DNA of 64,000 bases, taken from contig CAVTBB010000001.1 of the NCBI GenBank assembly GCA_963732855.1, positions 186,001 to 250,000 of the forward strand. Reading direction: 5' to 3'. The notes under the pieces were generated by a model. The model was not told the origin of the DNA and ran no database searches. It saw only the letters and a program-made list of their open reading frames with translations. The DNA comes from DASXVU01 sp963732855. Lineage in GTDB: Archaea; Thermoplasmatota; Thermoplasmata; Methanomassiliicoccales; UBA472. Positions 1 to 8,192 of this stretch are shown here, in pieces (positions within the stretch are counted from its first letter, which is position 1; each line of letters starts with the position of its first letter). Position numbers and translations under genes: made by a program.

Positions 1-94
1 GTCTGGATAATTGTATGATTCCATTACGAATCGCCTGTGCCTACCAGTAGGTTCTGTGTGCATTCGAGGGAATGCGATTAGGACATGCCAGTAT

Positions 95-967
95 CTAATC
101 TTGTGATATAGAGCACACCCATCGGTCGTAGAAAGCATCGCGGTTGTTCTCAAACACTTTAACGTCAAGACGCCTGCCTGCGCACCACCCTTTGACCCGC
201 ACTGCCTCCTTCTCTGTTTCGACGGTTACGAGGGTCTTCACCGTCAATTTGAGGGTCTCATCGAAAATGGCTTTCCATGCATACTCGTTGAAGTTGTTGA
301 TCGAACCAGCCATAAGAATTAGCCCGAGTGGCGCCTTGGGGGCCAGAAGGCCTGCCCTGGTTGCGTCGATACACATTGTTCCTTCGGGCATGAGACGGCC
401 GGTCCTCATCCCTAGGGCCAAGAGGCCTGGGTCATTGTCATAGGCAATCGGCACTATTCCTAACTGCCTAAGTGCTGCCGAACCGAGACCAGAACCGCAT
501 GCCACATCCAGGCAACCCTGGCCAATCCTATCTCCCCACACCTCATTTATCAATTCCTGTACAGCGGAGCATCTTTCCGGCGAGAAATCCTCGATCGCCG
601 GCGAAATTTGCTCAAGAATACTTTCGGAGAAATGCTCGCGCATCGCCGCGGCGAACTCTGCCCTATCGGTCTGGAAGATCTCACCGCCGAGCGCCTCATA
701 TCTTTCGACGACCTCTACCCTGGGTTTGCGGACCAGGAAACTTGTCGCCTTCCATCCCTTTGGTGTCTTGACCGCGAACGAGAGAGGCCATTCGTCCTCA
801 TCGATCAACATCCGGCTCTCAGAGGCATCGATGAGCCTGACCTCTTCAGTAAACCGATCATCAAGCATTTGCTCATAGGATTGCTCGAGGAACTCCACGT
901 CCTCGAAGAGCTCGAAAAGGTCAGATGCCCAGGACATTCTTGATCCGACCAGAGAAGCTCTGCCCAC
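95..967 (-). CDS. Class I SAM-dependent methyltransferase, substrate unknown
   Basis: A 290-residue protein with a Rossmann-type SAM-binding motif I at residues 153-170 (LDVACGSGLGSAALRQLG) and an acidic residue ending the next strand (YDND, about 175-178), as in class I methyltransferases. The N-terminal 140 residues are acidic, mostly helical-looking, and match no family I recognise; they may choose the substrate. The start is uncertain: GTG at 967 directly follows the stop of the upstream small gene, while ATG at 937 begins MSWASDLF and gives 280 residues. No substrate can be named. The gene lies at the end of a minus-strand pair with the 73-residue gene at 968-1189. Confidence 0.7.
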   Translation of the reverse strand: MGRASLVGSRMSWASDLFELFEDVEFLEQSYEQMLDDRFTEEVRLIDASESRMLIDEDEWPLSFAVKTPKGWKATSFLVRKPRVEVVERYEALGGEIFQTDRAEFAAAMREHFSESILEQISPAIEDFSPERCSAVQELINEVWGDRIGQGCLDVACGSGLGSAALRQLGIVPIAYDNDPGLLALGMRTGRLMPEGTMCIDATRAGLLAPKAPLGLILMAGSINNFNEYAWKAIFDETLKLTVKTLVTVETEKEAVRVKGWCAGRRLDVKVFENNRDAFYDRWVCSISQD

Positions 968-1189
968 CTATAAGCCCATCGAATGATCGAACAGATCAGA
1001 GATAAGGCATTTGCCTTCGCTCGGTCGATTATCCCCTTCCGTTTCGACATTTCCCATCGGGAAGAACTGATCAAGAGCATCTCTCCGCCTGACGAAGACA
1101 CATGAACCGGCCAGATTGAAGATGGAAAGGATCACCTCACCGGAGCAGGTCTGAGTTTGATATTCCTGATTCGCTCTGGCATGTTCCAT
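968..1189 (-). CDS. Small hypothetical protein (73 aa)
   Basis: A short ATG-started reading frame whose stop codon abuts the start of the methyltransferase at 967, so the two could be cotranscribed. I recognise no domain. There is a short hydrophobic patch (SIFNLAGSCVFV, about 22-33) and three cysteines, but no paired-cysteine zinc motif. I see no good ribosome-binding site. It could be a real small protein or a chance frame. Confidence 0.35.
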   Translation of the reverse strand: MEHARANQEYQTQTCSGEVILSIFNLAGSCVFVRRRDALDQFFPMGNVETEGDNRPSEGKCLISDLFDHSMGL

Positions 1190-1322
1190 ACGTGGTCAAC
1201 GAGCCTTGGAGTTCCTTAGTATCTGACCGGCTCTCGCCACTGCCATTCGTCCGGCCTTTCTACCATCATCATGTGATATGATGTCATTAGAAGGATAAGA
1301 AATGGGTTCGCCCGGACACGGG

Positions 1323-2186
1323 CTAGATGTTTATCTCGCTGCCGGATGGCAGCATGTCGAACCCGACGAACCGGTCGGACATCATCTTCAATGCCTCGAA
1401 ACCAGTACAATGGGTCGGGGCGATCGGATCGATGCCCAGAGCTTTCAGTCCGTCCATGGTCTTGAGGATGCGGTCCTTGTTCGCCGAGCTGAGATGGAAA
1501 CCGCCAATGACCATATAGATACGCTTGTCAAAGGATTTCTTCGCCTGGGTGACGACATTCACGATACCTGGGTGACCGCAGCCGGAAACGATCACCAGTC
1601 CCTTCTTCGTCTGGACGAACAGCGCCTGCTCCTCGAAGACCTCGTCATTGATCTGGCATCCAGGCTCCTCCTCCTTGAGGAAACGGTCCTGCACCTCGAA
1701 CTTCGACTCGCGCACAATCTGGCCAGAGGTCCTTACTCCGGGAACGATCTCCACGCTTGACGCAGACAGGTTGAGCTTGGCCCTGGGCAGTGCATCCATG
1801 AGCTCTTTCGGAGCGCTGATCTCCTTTTTGGTCCCGTCAACCGCGACAGCGAAGCGCCTCGAAGAAAACACCTTCGGGTCGCCATAGATAGGGACGCCAG
1901 CGTCGATCATCGATACCAGGCCGCCCATGTGGTCGTAGTGTCCGTGGGAGATGAAGACCGCGTCGATATCGCTCGGTTTGTAACCTAGGAGAGTTAGATT
2001 GTGGGAGAACACCGTCGCCGATGCCCCGGTGTCCACCAGGACCCGCTTACCCTCGTCCGTCTCTACCATGATCGAAAGGCCATGCTCAGAAAGGAAATGT
2101 CGGTCAGGCTTGTCCACTCGCTTCACTATCTTGGAGTAGTTGAAGGACGTTCCCGACATATTGTCAACGACTGATACGATACGCAC
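1323..2186 (-). CDS. MBL-fold metallo-hydrolase, dihydropterin-aminobenzene-phosphate synthase-like
   Basis: A 287-residue metallo-beta-lactamase-fold protein. The metal-binding motif HGHYDH is at residues 81-86, followed by further ligand candidates: the histidine of SGCGHPGI, and HL and THC toward the C-terminus. Length and layout resemble the subfamily annotated as 7,8-dihydropterin-6-methyl-4-(ribofuranosyl)aminobenzene-5'-phosphate synthase, linked to methanopterin-type cofactor synthesis; that subfamily name is a homology label, not a demonstrated activity here. The start is GTG at 2186, immediately after the stop of the downstream half of ramA (TAAGTG), so the genes form one minus-strand operon. 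The pairing suggests a role connected with methyl-group or C1-cofactor metabolism, which is inference. Confidence 0.75.
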   Translation of the reverse strand: MRIVSVVDNMSGTSFNYSKIVKRVDKPDRHFLSEHGLSIMVETDEGKRVLVDTGASATVFSHNLTLLGYKPSDIDAVFISHGHYDHMGGLVSMIDAGVPIYGDPKVFSSRRFAVAVDGTKKEISAPKELMDALPRAKLNLSASSVEIVPGVRTSGQIVRESKFEVQDRFLKEEEPGCQINDEVFEEQALFVQTKKGLVIVSGCGHPGIVNVVTQAKKSFDKRIYMVIGGFHLSSANKDRILKTMDGLKALGIDPIAPTHCTGFEALKMMSDRFVGFDMLPSGSEINI

Positions 2187-2957
2187 TTACTGGTCATCTC
2201 CTCTTCTTACCACTGCGAGTTTGTTGAACTGGTAAACGTTTTCCGGACAGACCGTTTCACATTTCTTGCATGCGGTGCCAAGGCAGAACTCGGTCGCGAT
2301 CCTGACCTTGAACGTGCTATCCCCCATCGGGAGTACCTTCAGCGCCCTCTCCGGACAGTCTTCCTCGCACTTCTTGCAGCCGATGCAGCCTTCGAAGGAC
2401 CCGATGAGGTAGACCCCGACATTCTCCAACGTCTTAAGCCCTCTGTCTCCGATGACCGGAATGTCGCTGCTTACGATGCGCAGCGTTTCCTTGGGTCGGA
2501 CTATATCGGGCAGCGGTCTGTAACCCCCGGCCTGAAGCATTATGTTGAACATCTCGAATGGCATGCCCTCGTCCCAGTATGCAAGCTCGTTGACGTAATG
2601 GTCCTCGAACACTTTACTGGTTGCGAACATGATGTGCTTGGAGGCGATCGAGTTGGCCACATCCTGCATGTGGTCCAAGCCGTTATCGTCGACCAGGATA
2701 TCGTATGCCATCATGAGCGACGTGTTTCCCGCCTGCACCGTTCTTTCTAGCACCCGCGGCACCAGGCCTACGGTCTGTGCCTTGATCGGGTCGACATAGG
2801 TGCCGGACGCCCCTGCCAGGTACATCGTCTTCACATCGGCGTCGTCGATGCCCACATCATGGATGAGCGTCCTGTGGCCGGCGCGGATGGCACCCATGGC
2901 CTTCCCCGCCTCTTTCAGGTCGTGCTCTGTGAATGATATCCCGTTCATAAGGTGCAT
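2187..2957 (-). CDS. ramA: RamA-type corrinoid activase, C-terminal part with two [4Fe-4S] sites (frameshifted)
   Basis: This frame encodes the second half of a RamA-type protein. It continues the ASKHA fold (the AGASGTYVDP segment near residues 48-57) and ends in a diferredoxin domain with cysteines at 191, 194, 197, 201 and 225, 230, 233, 237 (CX2CX2CX3C and CX4CX2CX3C). RamA proteins use ATP and low-potential electrons to reduce Co(II) corrinoid proteins to active Co(I). Its ATG overlaps the stop of the upstream half by one base (TGATG), so reinitiation is possible. Codons upstream of the ATG stay open in this frame and read naturally (PDHLMHLMNG), which points to one 548-residue gene broken by one missing base near 2979-2984. 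An isolated C-terminal half would probably not work alone. Confidence 0.85.
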   Translation of the reverse strand: MHLMNGISFTEHDLKEAGKAMGAIRAGHRTLIHDVGIDDADVKTMYLAGASGTYVDPIKAQTVGLVPRVLERTVQAGNTSLMMAYDILVDDNGLDHMQDVANSIASKHIMFATSKVFEDHYVNELAYWDEGMPFEMFNIMLQAGGYRPLPDIVRPKETLRIVSSDIPVIGDRGLKTLENVGVYLIGSFEGCIGCKKCEEDCPERALKVLPMGDSTFKVRIATEFCLGTACKKCETVCPENVYQFNKLAVVRRGDDQ

Positions 2958-3835
2958 CAGGTGGTCTGGTGTGTCGATCCGGGCAATTTGATAATTCCGG
3001 TCTCGAGCCCGACCGCCACCGCCGCCACCACACCGGTCCCGGTTATTCCCCGGGCCGATATATTCTCCAGTATCTGTACCTGGTTGCTGCGGGGACCGAC
3101 CAAAGCTGCCTTACGCGGATGAAGATGATCGTCCAGGACGTAGTTGTACCACATTCCGTCCGGGCCAATCGACAGATCGGAGATCGCCTCGGGCGCCGCC
3201 AACATACCATACTCGATCGACTGACCTTCCATTGCCGGGCCGGCCGCGGCCGAACCGGTATAAAGTTCGCCATCATGATAGAGGCCCATCTCCGCGTTCG
3301 TACCGTAATCGGTGACCATGCAGGTCTCCTTCTTGTCCAGGAGCTTGGTCTTGATGATCATGGCTAGCGCGTCTGCCCCGATCTCGTGTCTGATCGACGG
3401 GGGGATCCTGACGTCCGCGGTTGCCTTCACCGACTTGAGCCCCAGCTCTTCCGCCTTGATCACGTGGGCACGCCGTTCCGGGACCTTGATATTGAGCCGG
3501 TTTATAAGCGATTGACCGGCAAAGGCCAGGTCTCGGATCTCAATGTTCTCGAACATGGACAGCTGGGCCGGGTTACCGCATACCGCGAGCCTCTCGATCT
3601 CCTCTGGCTTAGCTCCGTGGAGCTCGATCAGGTGATCAATCGTCTCGGTGATGATGCTGTGACCGACCTCACTACCGTTCTCCATCCAAAAGTGCAGATG
3701 GTCCATGATGTTAGCACCGGGAAGTGGGTGCCTCATGGTGATAGACGTGGAGACTATCTTCCCTTTCTTGGATAGATCAACCAGATGTGAACGATAACCG
3801 CTGGTTCCCAGGTCGAGTGCAACACCGTATGCCAT
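2957..3835 (-). CDS. ramA: RamA-type corrinoid activase, N-terminal ASKHA part (frameshifted)
   Basis: A 292-residue N-terminal part of a RamA-like reductive activator of corrinoid methyltransferase proteins. The actin/Hsp70-type phosphate loop is at residues 7-15 (LDLGTSGYR), and a second nucleotide-site strand reads MVTDYGTNAEMGL. The family is normally one chain of about 540 residues ending in two [4Fe-4S] clusters; here the frame is lost after LETGIIKLPG and stops at 2957. One base inserted after CCCGG would restore KLPGIDTPDHLMHLMNG and join it to the next frame. The ATG at 3835 has no ribosome-binding site but lies about 30 nt from a TATA-like element, suggesting a leaderless transcript. 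Likely partners are the corrinoid protein at 10524-11159 and MtbA. Confidence 0.88.
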   Translation of the reverse strand: MAYGVALDLGTSGYRSHLVDLSKKGKIVSTSITMRHPLPGANIMDHLHFWMENGSEVGHSIITETIDHLIELHGAKPEEIERLAVCGNPAQLSMFENIEIRDLAFAGQSLINRLNIKVPERRAHVIKAEELGLKSVKATADVRIPPSIRHEIGADALAMIIKTKLLDKKETCMVTDYGTNAEMGLYHDGELYTGSAAAGPAMEGQSIEYGMLAAPEAISDLSIGPDGMWYNYVLDDHLHPRKAALVGPRSNQVQILENISARGITGTGVVAAVAVGLETGIIKLPGSTHQTT

Positions 3836-3860
3836 GGAATCGTGCCGAGATTGTGTACTG

Positions 3861-3870
3861 TCTATTTATC
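3861..3870 (-). promoter_or_regulatory. TATA-like promoter element for ramA
   Basis: On the minus strand this reads GATAAATAGA, centred about 30 nt upstream of the ramA ATG at 3835. The spacing fits an archaeal promoter giving a leaderless or near-leaderless transcript. No BRE was clearly identified. Confidence 0.45.
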
Positions 3871-3969
3871 AACTATCTCCGCATCGTCAGGGTGTCTGGA
3901 CGGTTCAACAATCGTTTGGCGGGTTTGAACTCAATACGCTTTTATGACCCGTAATACGTTGCACCTAAC

Positions 3970-5007
3970 ATGAGCCCTAAGCAACGGTTCCATGCCGCCC
4001 TGGAGCTTCGATCGGCCGACCGAGTACCCGTGTTCTACCAACATTTGGGGGCGGCCAAATGGATCCTGGAGTCCACTGGGCTCAAGATGTATGACGGTTT
4101 CCACGATCCAGACATATTCACAAAGATTGCGCTGGAGGCATACAGACTTTACGGATATGACACGGTCATGGCCGGCTGGGGGGATCTTCTGATCGAGGCC
4201 CAGGCGCACGGGATGGAATGGAAGTTCCCGGAACGTGATTTCTATCCGCGGGCTTCGAAGTACCGTCCGCTGGCGGAGGCGGACAAGATGACGTCCGTCG
4301 ATCCGATGAGGGACAAGTTCTGGTCCGTCCCGATCAGAGCGGCGGGTAAGATGGTCGAGCAGGTAGGAGATGAGGTCGCAGTGGTCGGATGTACTAACGC
4401 GCCAATGCTCGTAGTCTACGAGATATTCGGAATGGAAGCGGTCCTTATGGCAATGTTCTCCGAACCGGGACCGATCGATAAGGCCCTAGGCACGGTCACT
4501 GATTCCTTACGGGCATACGGGGAGGAGATCCGGGAGACCGGGGTGACCTCGGTATTCATCGATTCCAGTTCCGCCGGGATGGAAATGGTCAGCAAGGAGA
4601 TGTACGAGGCCCATGACCGGCCTTGCCTCGGTTCCTTGACCGAGACATATCATAGGCTAGGTCTGAAAACGATACTGCACAACGATTCCTCCATGCCATT
4701 ATGGCAGTCGCAGATGGAACTTCTTCCCGACGCCATCCACCTGCATTTGAAGTATGTCGACCCGAAGGTTGTCATGAACGCGGTCAAGGGCAGGACCTGC
4801 TTCTTCGCCGGGATCGATCACCAGGAGTTGCTCTTCAGGCATACCCCGGTGGAGATCGCCGAGGCGGTTGAAACAACGATAGCCGAGTGGGGTGATTCCC
4901 CGGGCCTGGTGATCACTCCAGGTTGCGAACTGCCCTACAAGACCCCATTGGACAACATCAAGGCACTGAAGGATGCCACGATCAGATGTACCAGTAAAAC
5001 GCATTAA
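3970..5007 (+). CDS. UroD/MtaA/MtbA-family methyltransferase-like protein with altered zinc site
   Basis: A 345-residue protein of the uroporphyrinogen decarboxylase/methylcobamide methyltransferase superfamily, with the family N-terminus (MSPKQRFHAALELRSADRVP) and a C-terminal PGC motif. Methylcobamide:CoM methyltransferases bind zinc through His-X-Cys and a later Cys. Here the first pair reads His237-Asn-Asp239, so the first cysteine is replaced by aspartate, while the C-terminal cysteine is kept (Cys319). It is therefore unlikely to be an ordinary MtaA or MtbA; it may act on another methyl donor or acceptor. It is transcribed away from ramA and towards mtbA. A weak TATA-like stretch (TTTTATG, about 3939-3945) precedes the ATG by about 27 nt. 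Haem biosynthetic UroD is the less likely alternative. Confidence 0.75.
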   Translation: MSPKQRFHAALELRSADRVPVFYQHLGAAKWILESTGLKMYDGFHDPDIFTKIALEAYRLYGYDTVMAGWGDLLIEAQAHGMEWKFPERDFYPRASKYRPLAEADKMTSVDPMRDKFWSVPIRAAGKMVEQVGDEVAVVGCTNAPMLVVYEIFGMEAVLMAMFSEPGPIDKALGTVTDSLRAYGEEIRETGVTSVFIDSSSAGMEMVSKEMYEAHDRPCLGSLTETYHRLGLKTILHNDSSMPLWQSQMELLPDAIHLHLKYVDPKVVMNAVKGRTCFFAGIDHQELLFRHTPVEIAEAVETTIAEWGDSPGLVITPGCELPYKTPLDNIKALKDATIRCTSKTH

Positions 5008-5028
5008 ACTTCTTCAGCGGTTCTTTCT

Positions 5029-5067
5029 AAAATAAAAAATAAGATTTATAGGGGGATCTCTCCCCCT
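5029..5067 (-). terminator. Hairpin plus T-rich terminator downstream of mtbA
   Basis: Arms AGGGGGA (5050-5056) and TCCCCCT (5061-5067) form a perfect 7-bp stem with a 4-nt loop. On the minus strand it is followed by a T-rich tract covering 5029-5049. It begins a few bases after the mtbA stop codon, as a terminator for that gene should. Confidence 0.6.
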
Positions 5068-5075
5068 TAAAATGT

Positions 5076-6086
5076 TCATCCCTTGACAGCCTTGACCATC
5101 GCTTCGATATTGGCCTTCGGCACGCGAGCCGCAAGTCCGCATCCTGGTGCGACGAGGTTGAATCCGGCGTCCAAGCATGCCTTGGCGTGCTCGAAGCACT
5201 CCTCGGGGGTTCCCTGGAGCAACGGCCTGACTACACCTATGTTGCCGACGAGGGCGCATCTTCCACCGACGAGCCTTACGGCGTCCTCGGGCGTGACCTT
5301 CTCCTCGACGGACAGGGCGGTGACGCCACAGTCGATCATATGGTCGATCAACATGGTGGTGTTGCCGCAGATGTGCAGAACGGTCTTCGCCTCGCCAACG
5401 TCAGAGAACGCTTCCTTGATCGATGGCTTGCTGTACTGGTCGAAAAGCTCTCCCGACAGCATGTCAGTTGAGGACGATGGGTCGCTCATGACTATGACAT
5501 CGGCTCCAGCCTTGGCCAGCGCAGTGATGTACTGCTTCTCGACATCGGCGGCGATGTCAACGAACTTCTTGACAGCGTCCGGGTCGGTGATCATCCATAG
5601 CAGGAGGTTCTCGGTCCCAACCAAGTGTCCCGCGATGGTGACTGGCCCGGTGGTTCCAACAACGATCGGGTATTCATTTCCGACCTTTGCCTTAGCGATC
5701 TTTACAGCCTCGATGACGGTCTTCATCCTGCCCAGGGTGGTCACGTTCGCCGGGATCTCGATAGCGGATTCCGCTTCGTATCCGTGCTTCTTGACCATTG
5801 GGGTCCTGTCCTGCTTGCCCAGGTCCACAGTGCATCCCATAACCTCAGCTTCAACGGTGAGGCAGTACGGTAGCCTGACGCACTCAAATCCCAAAACCTG
5901 CGGGACACCGATGGCCAGATCGGCCATCTTTTGAGCGTCAGTGTGAGCTTCCGGCCAATATATCTTGACCGCGTCCATCACATCAACAGTTGCGCTCTGC
6001 GTGAAGCATACAACTGGAGGCCTGTCAACTTCCTTCATATCCAGAGCGGCGAGAACGCGCTCCTTCGGAGTCATTTTGCTTACCAC
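5076..6086 (-). CDS. mtbA: Methylcobamide:coenzyme M methyltransferase, MtbA type
   Basis: A 336-residue protein that moves a methyl group from a methylated corrinoid protein to coenzyme M, the last step before methyl-CoM reductase in methylotrophic methanogenesis. The zinc ligands are intact: His238-Ile-Cys240 (LHICG) and Cys316 (APGCG). The N-terminal region, with VCFTQ-ATV and YWPEAH, resembles MtbA (methylamine branch) more than MtaA (methanol branch) as I remember these families, so the mtbA label is moderately sure. The start is GTG at 6086 because GGAGGG lies five bases upstream; ATG at 6074 would be too far from it. A TATA-like element lies at 6134-6144 and a strong hairpin terminator follows, so it can be transcribed alone. 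Confidence 0.88.
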   Translation of the reverse strand: MVSKMTPKERVLAALDMKEVDRPPVVCFTQSATVDVMDAVKIYWPEAHTDAQKMADLAIGVPQVLGFECVRLPYCLTVEAEVMGCTVDLGKQDRTPMVKKHGYEAESAIEIPANVTTLGRMKTVIEAVKIAKAKVGNEYPIVVGTTGPVTIAGHLVGTENLLLWMITDPDAVKKFVDIAADVEKQYITALAKAGADVIVMSDPSSSTDMLSGELFDQYSKPSIKEAFSDVGEAKTVLHICGNTTMLIDHMIDCGVTALSVEEKVTPEDAVRLVGGRCALVGNIGVVRPLLQGTPEECFEHAKACLDAGFNLVAPGCGLAARVPKANIEAMVKAVKG

Positions 6087-6133
6087 GAAATTCCCTCCAT
6101 TAACACCATTAAGAAATTTACGTCGGTTTATCT

Positions 6134-6144
6134 TGATTATATTA
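6134..6144 (-). promoter_or_regulatory. TATA-like promoter element for mtbA
   Basis: An AATATAATC element on the minus strand in the 77-bp gap between the hydantoinase-like gene and mtbA. It would put transcription start near 6110, leaving a short leader that contains the GGAGGG ribosome-binding site. Confidence 0.45.
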
Positions 6145-6163
6145 CTTCAATGTTTCTCCGGCC

Positions 6164-8119
6164 TCAAAGAGGGTCCCCGGTCGCTCTGGCTCGTACCTCT
6201 ATCCAGTTTGACGTCGGAGTAGTGGTGGTCGATCCTGGAGCGAACCTTTTCTCGTCCACATCCACCATGACCTCGACGTTCTTGGCACCGGCGGCCAGTG
6301 CCCTTCCCTTGACGTACTCGCCGGCGATCTCCTTGGCTTTTTCAATCGCCTCTTCCCGATGGTGGAATTCGAGCGGGTCGGTGAATGGCGAGAACACGAA
6401 GAACTTGTAGTCTCTTGGGTATACCTGCACCGATATAATCTCCGAGACCTTGCTGCATACCGCCCCGACCGCATTGCCGACGTCATGGTTCGGGGGGATG
6501 ATCACCTTGACGTTCATCCTCTTCTCCAGTTCTGGCAGGAATACGTGGGCCGGTGCTCCGATCCCGACGATCGGCCGGTCCAGGGAAGCCTGGATGGACA
6601 TGGTTCTGAAACCTGCAGCCCCCAGCGTAGCCTTTATCAGGTAATCGAGCGCACGGGACGGAGGGATATCGCCAGCTTCGTCAGATATGATCTTCTTGAC
6701 CACCTCACCTCCGATCTTGGTGACCATGACATCCATGAAGTTATCGATAAACTGGTCCACGGTCATGCCTGCCAGGTTGGAGAATATCTCTATGCCCTCG
6801 CGGGATGCGTGGACGTCCCCCGGCGTATAGATGCCTTTGACGTGCATTATATCGGTGGGGGTGAGCCCGGTCTGCACGAGATAGCCCTTGGCCTTCAGGG
6901 AACGGAGGTTTTCGGTCACGTAGTATAGATCTGGCAAGCCTTCGTTTGCCTCGTTGAGCGTGCTGACCTTGTTCTCCTTCAGGAAGTTGTAGACAAGTCG
7001 GTCCTCATGACTGAGCTTCTCGACCTCCCTGTCATAGACCATATAGTACGTGGTCTGCCTGGACAGCCTGAGCTTGTCCAGAACCGCCGGGTCCATCCTG
7101 GACGCCAATGCCAGCGGCATCACCCGTTCCGGCCCGATCTCCAGTTGTCCGAATCGGTCCACTTGCATGTCCGAGTCCCCACCAAGGCCGCTGGTCCAAA
7201 TATCAATAGCGCGCACCCTGGTCCTCCAGTTTCCCACCGAGGCGCCTTCCCGATTGATGCGGGGAAATCCCCTGTCAAGATATGCTATGTCAGTTGAAGT
7301 CCCTCCGATATCGAGGACGATACAGTTCTCCAACTTTGACAGCAACCTTCCGCCCATCAGGCTAGCCGCAGGCCCGGACAGGATGGTATCGACCGGCCTG
7401 CCCCTGGCCACTGCGATGTTCATGAGCGACCCGTCGCCCTTATAGACCATGATCTTACCGTTGATACCTCTGTTCTCCATGGATTTCTCGACACTGCTCA
7501 GGAAATCCCCGATGATCGGGATCAACTTGGCATTCAGGACGGCGGTGATGGTCCTTTCCTTGATGCCCAGTTCCGTGGTCAGGTCATGACCGGTGACCGT
7601 GAGCATGTTGGCCCTGTCCATGATCGCCTTCCTGGCGCGTTCCTCATGGTCGGGATTATAGACGCTGAATATTCCGGAGATGGCGATCGCGTCCACCTTT
7701 TTCGTCATGGAGGAGATCGCCTTGTCAAGCGCGGCGACATCCAGGGGCTGATTCTCATAACCGCGGACGGTGTGACCTCCTTCTACCGTCTCGATGATCT
7801 TGGTCCCCATGTCCCATTCCCGGTCGGGGGACCACCCGATGCAGATGAGGCCCACTTGTCCGCCCTTGCCAGTCAATATCGAATTGGTCGCCAAGGTTGT
7901 AGAGAGACCCACTATCTTGATCTCATCCACGGTGAACTTTCCAGAAGCTATAACACCATCGACCGCCCCCAGAAGACCTATGGATAGGTCCTGATATGTC
8001 GTAGGGGACTTCGCCTTGGCCAGTATCTCCATTGTTTCCATGTCGATGACCGCCGCATCGGTGAACGTTCCCCCCGTGTCGATCCCAAGTCCTAGAGTCC
8101 TTTCGCCAACTGAAGCCAT
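6164..8119 (-). CDS. Hydantoinase/oxoprolinase-family (HyuA-like) ASKHA protein
   Basis: A 651-residue protein of the ATP-dependent hydantoinase/5-oxoprolinase A-subunit family. The N-terminal phosphate loop is LGIDTGGTFTDAAVID (residues 10-25), followed by the family sequence STTLATNS and an internal second phosphate motif (VLDIGGTSTDIAYLD). Length is near the family norm. The usual B subunit (HyuB) is not encoded nearby, so the known ring-opening hydantoinase reaction may not apply. Its neighbours are mtbA on one side and, further on, the corrinoid protein gene, which suggests a role in preparing a methylated substrate or in corrinoid-protein handling; both are inference. The start ATG at 8119 has no evident ribosome-binding site. 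Confidence 0.8.
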   Translation of the reverse strand: MASVGERTLGLGIDTGGTFTDAAVIDMETMEILAKAKSPTTYQDLSIGLLGAVDGVIASGKFTVDEIKIVGLSTTLATNSILTGKGGQVGLICIGWSPDREWDMGTKIIETVEGGHTVRGYENQPLDVAALDKAISSMTKKVDAIAISGIFSVYNPDHEERARKAIMDRANMLTVTGHDLTTELGIKERTITAVLNAKLIPIIGDFLSSVEKSMENRGINGKIMVYKGDGSLMNIAVARGRPVDTILSGPAASLMGGRLLSKLENCIVLDIGGTSTDIAYLDRGFPRINREGASVGNWRTRVRAIDIWTSGLGGDSDMQVDRFGQLEIGPERVMPLALASRMDPAVLDKLRLSRQTTYYMVYDREVEKLSHEDRLVYNFLKENKVSTLNEANEGLPDLYYVTENLRSLKAKGYLVQTGLTPTDIMHVKGIYTPGDVHASREGIEIFSNLAGMTVDQFIDNFMDVMVTKIGGEVVKKIISDEAGDIPPSRALDYLIKATLGAAGFRTMSIQASLDRPIVGIGAPAHVFLPELEKRMNVKVIIPPNHDVGNAVGAVCSKVSEIISVQVYPRDYKFFVFSPFTDPLEFHHREEAIEKAKEIAGEYVKGRALAAGAKNVEVMVDVDEKRFAPGSTTTTPTSNWIEVRARATGDPL

Positions 8120-8192
8120 TGAAGACTACGCTCCATTAGAATGAGAGGTAAAAAGCACCACGAAGGTCAATAATGTTTCCTAAATGTTGAGT

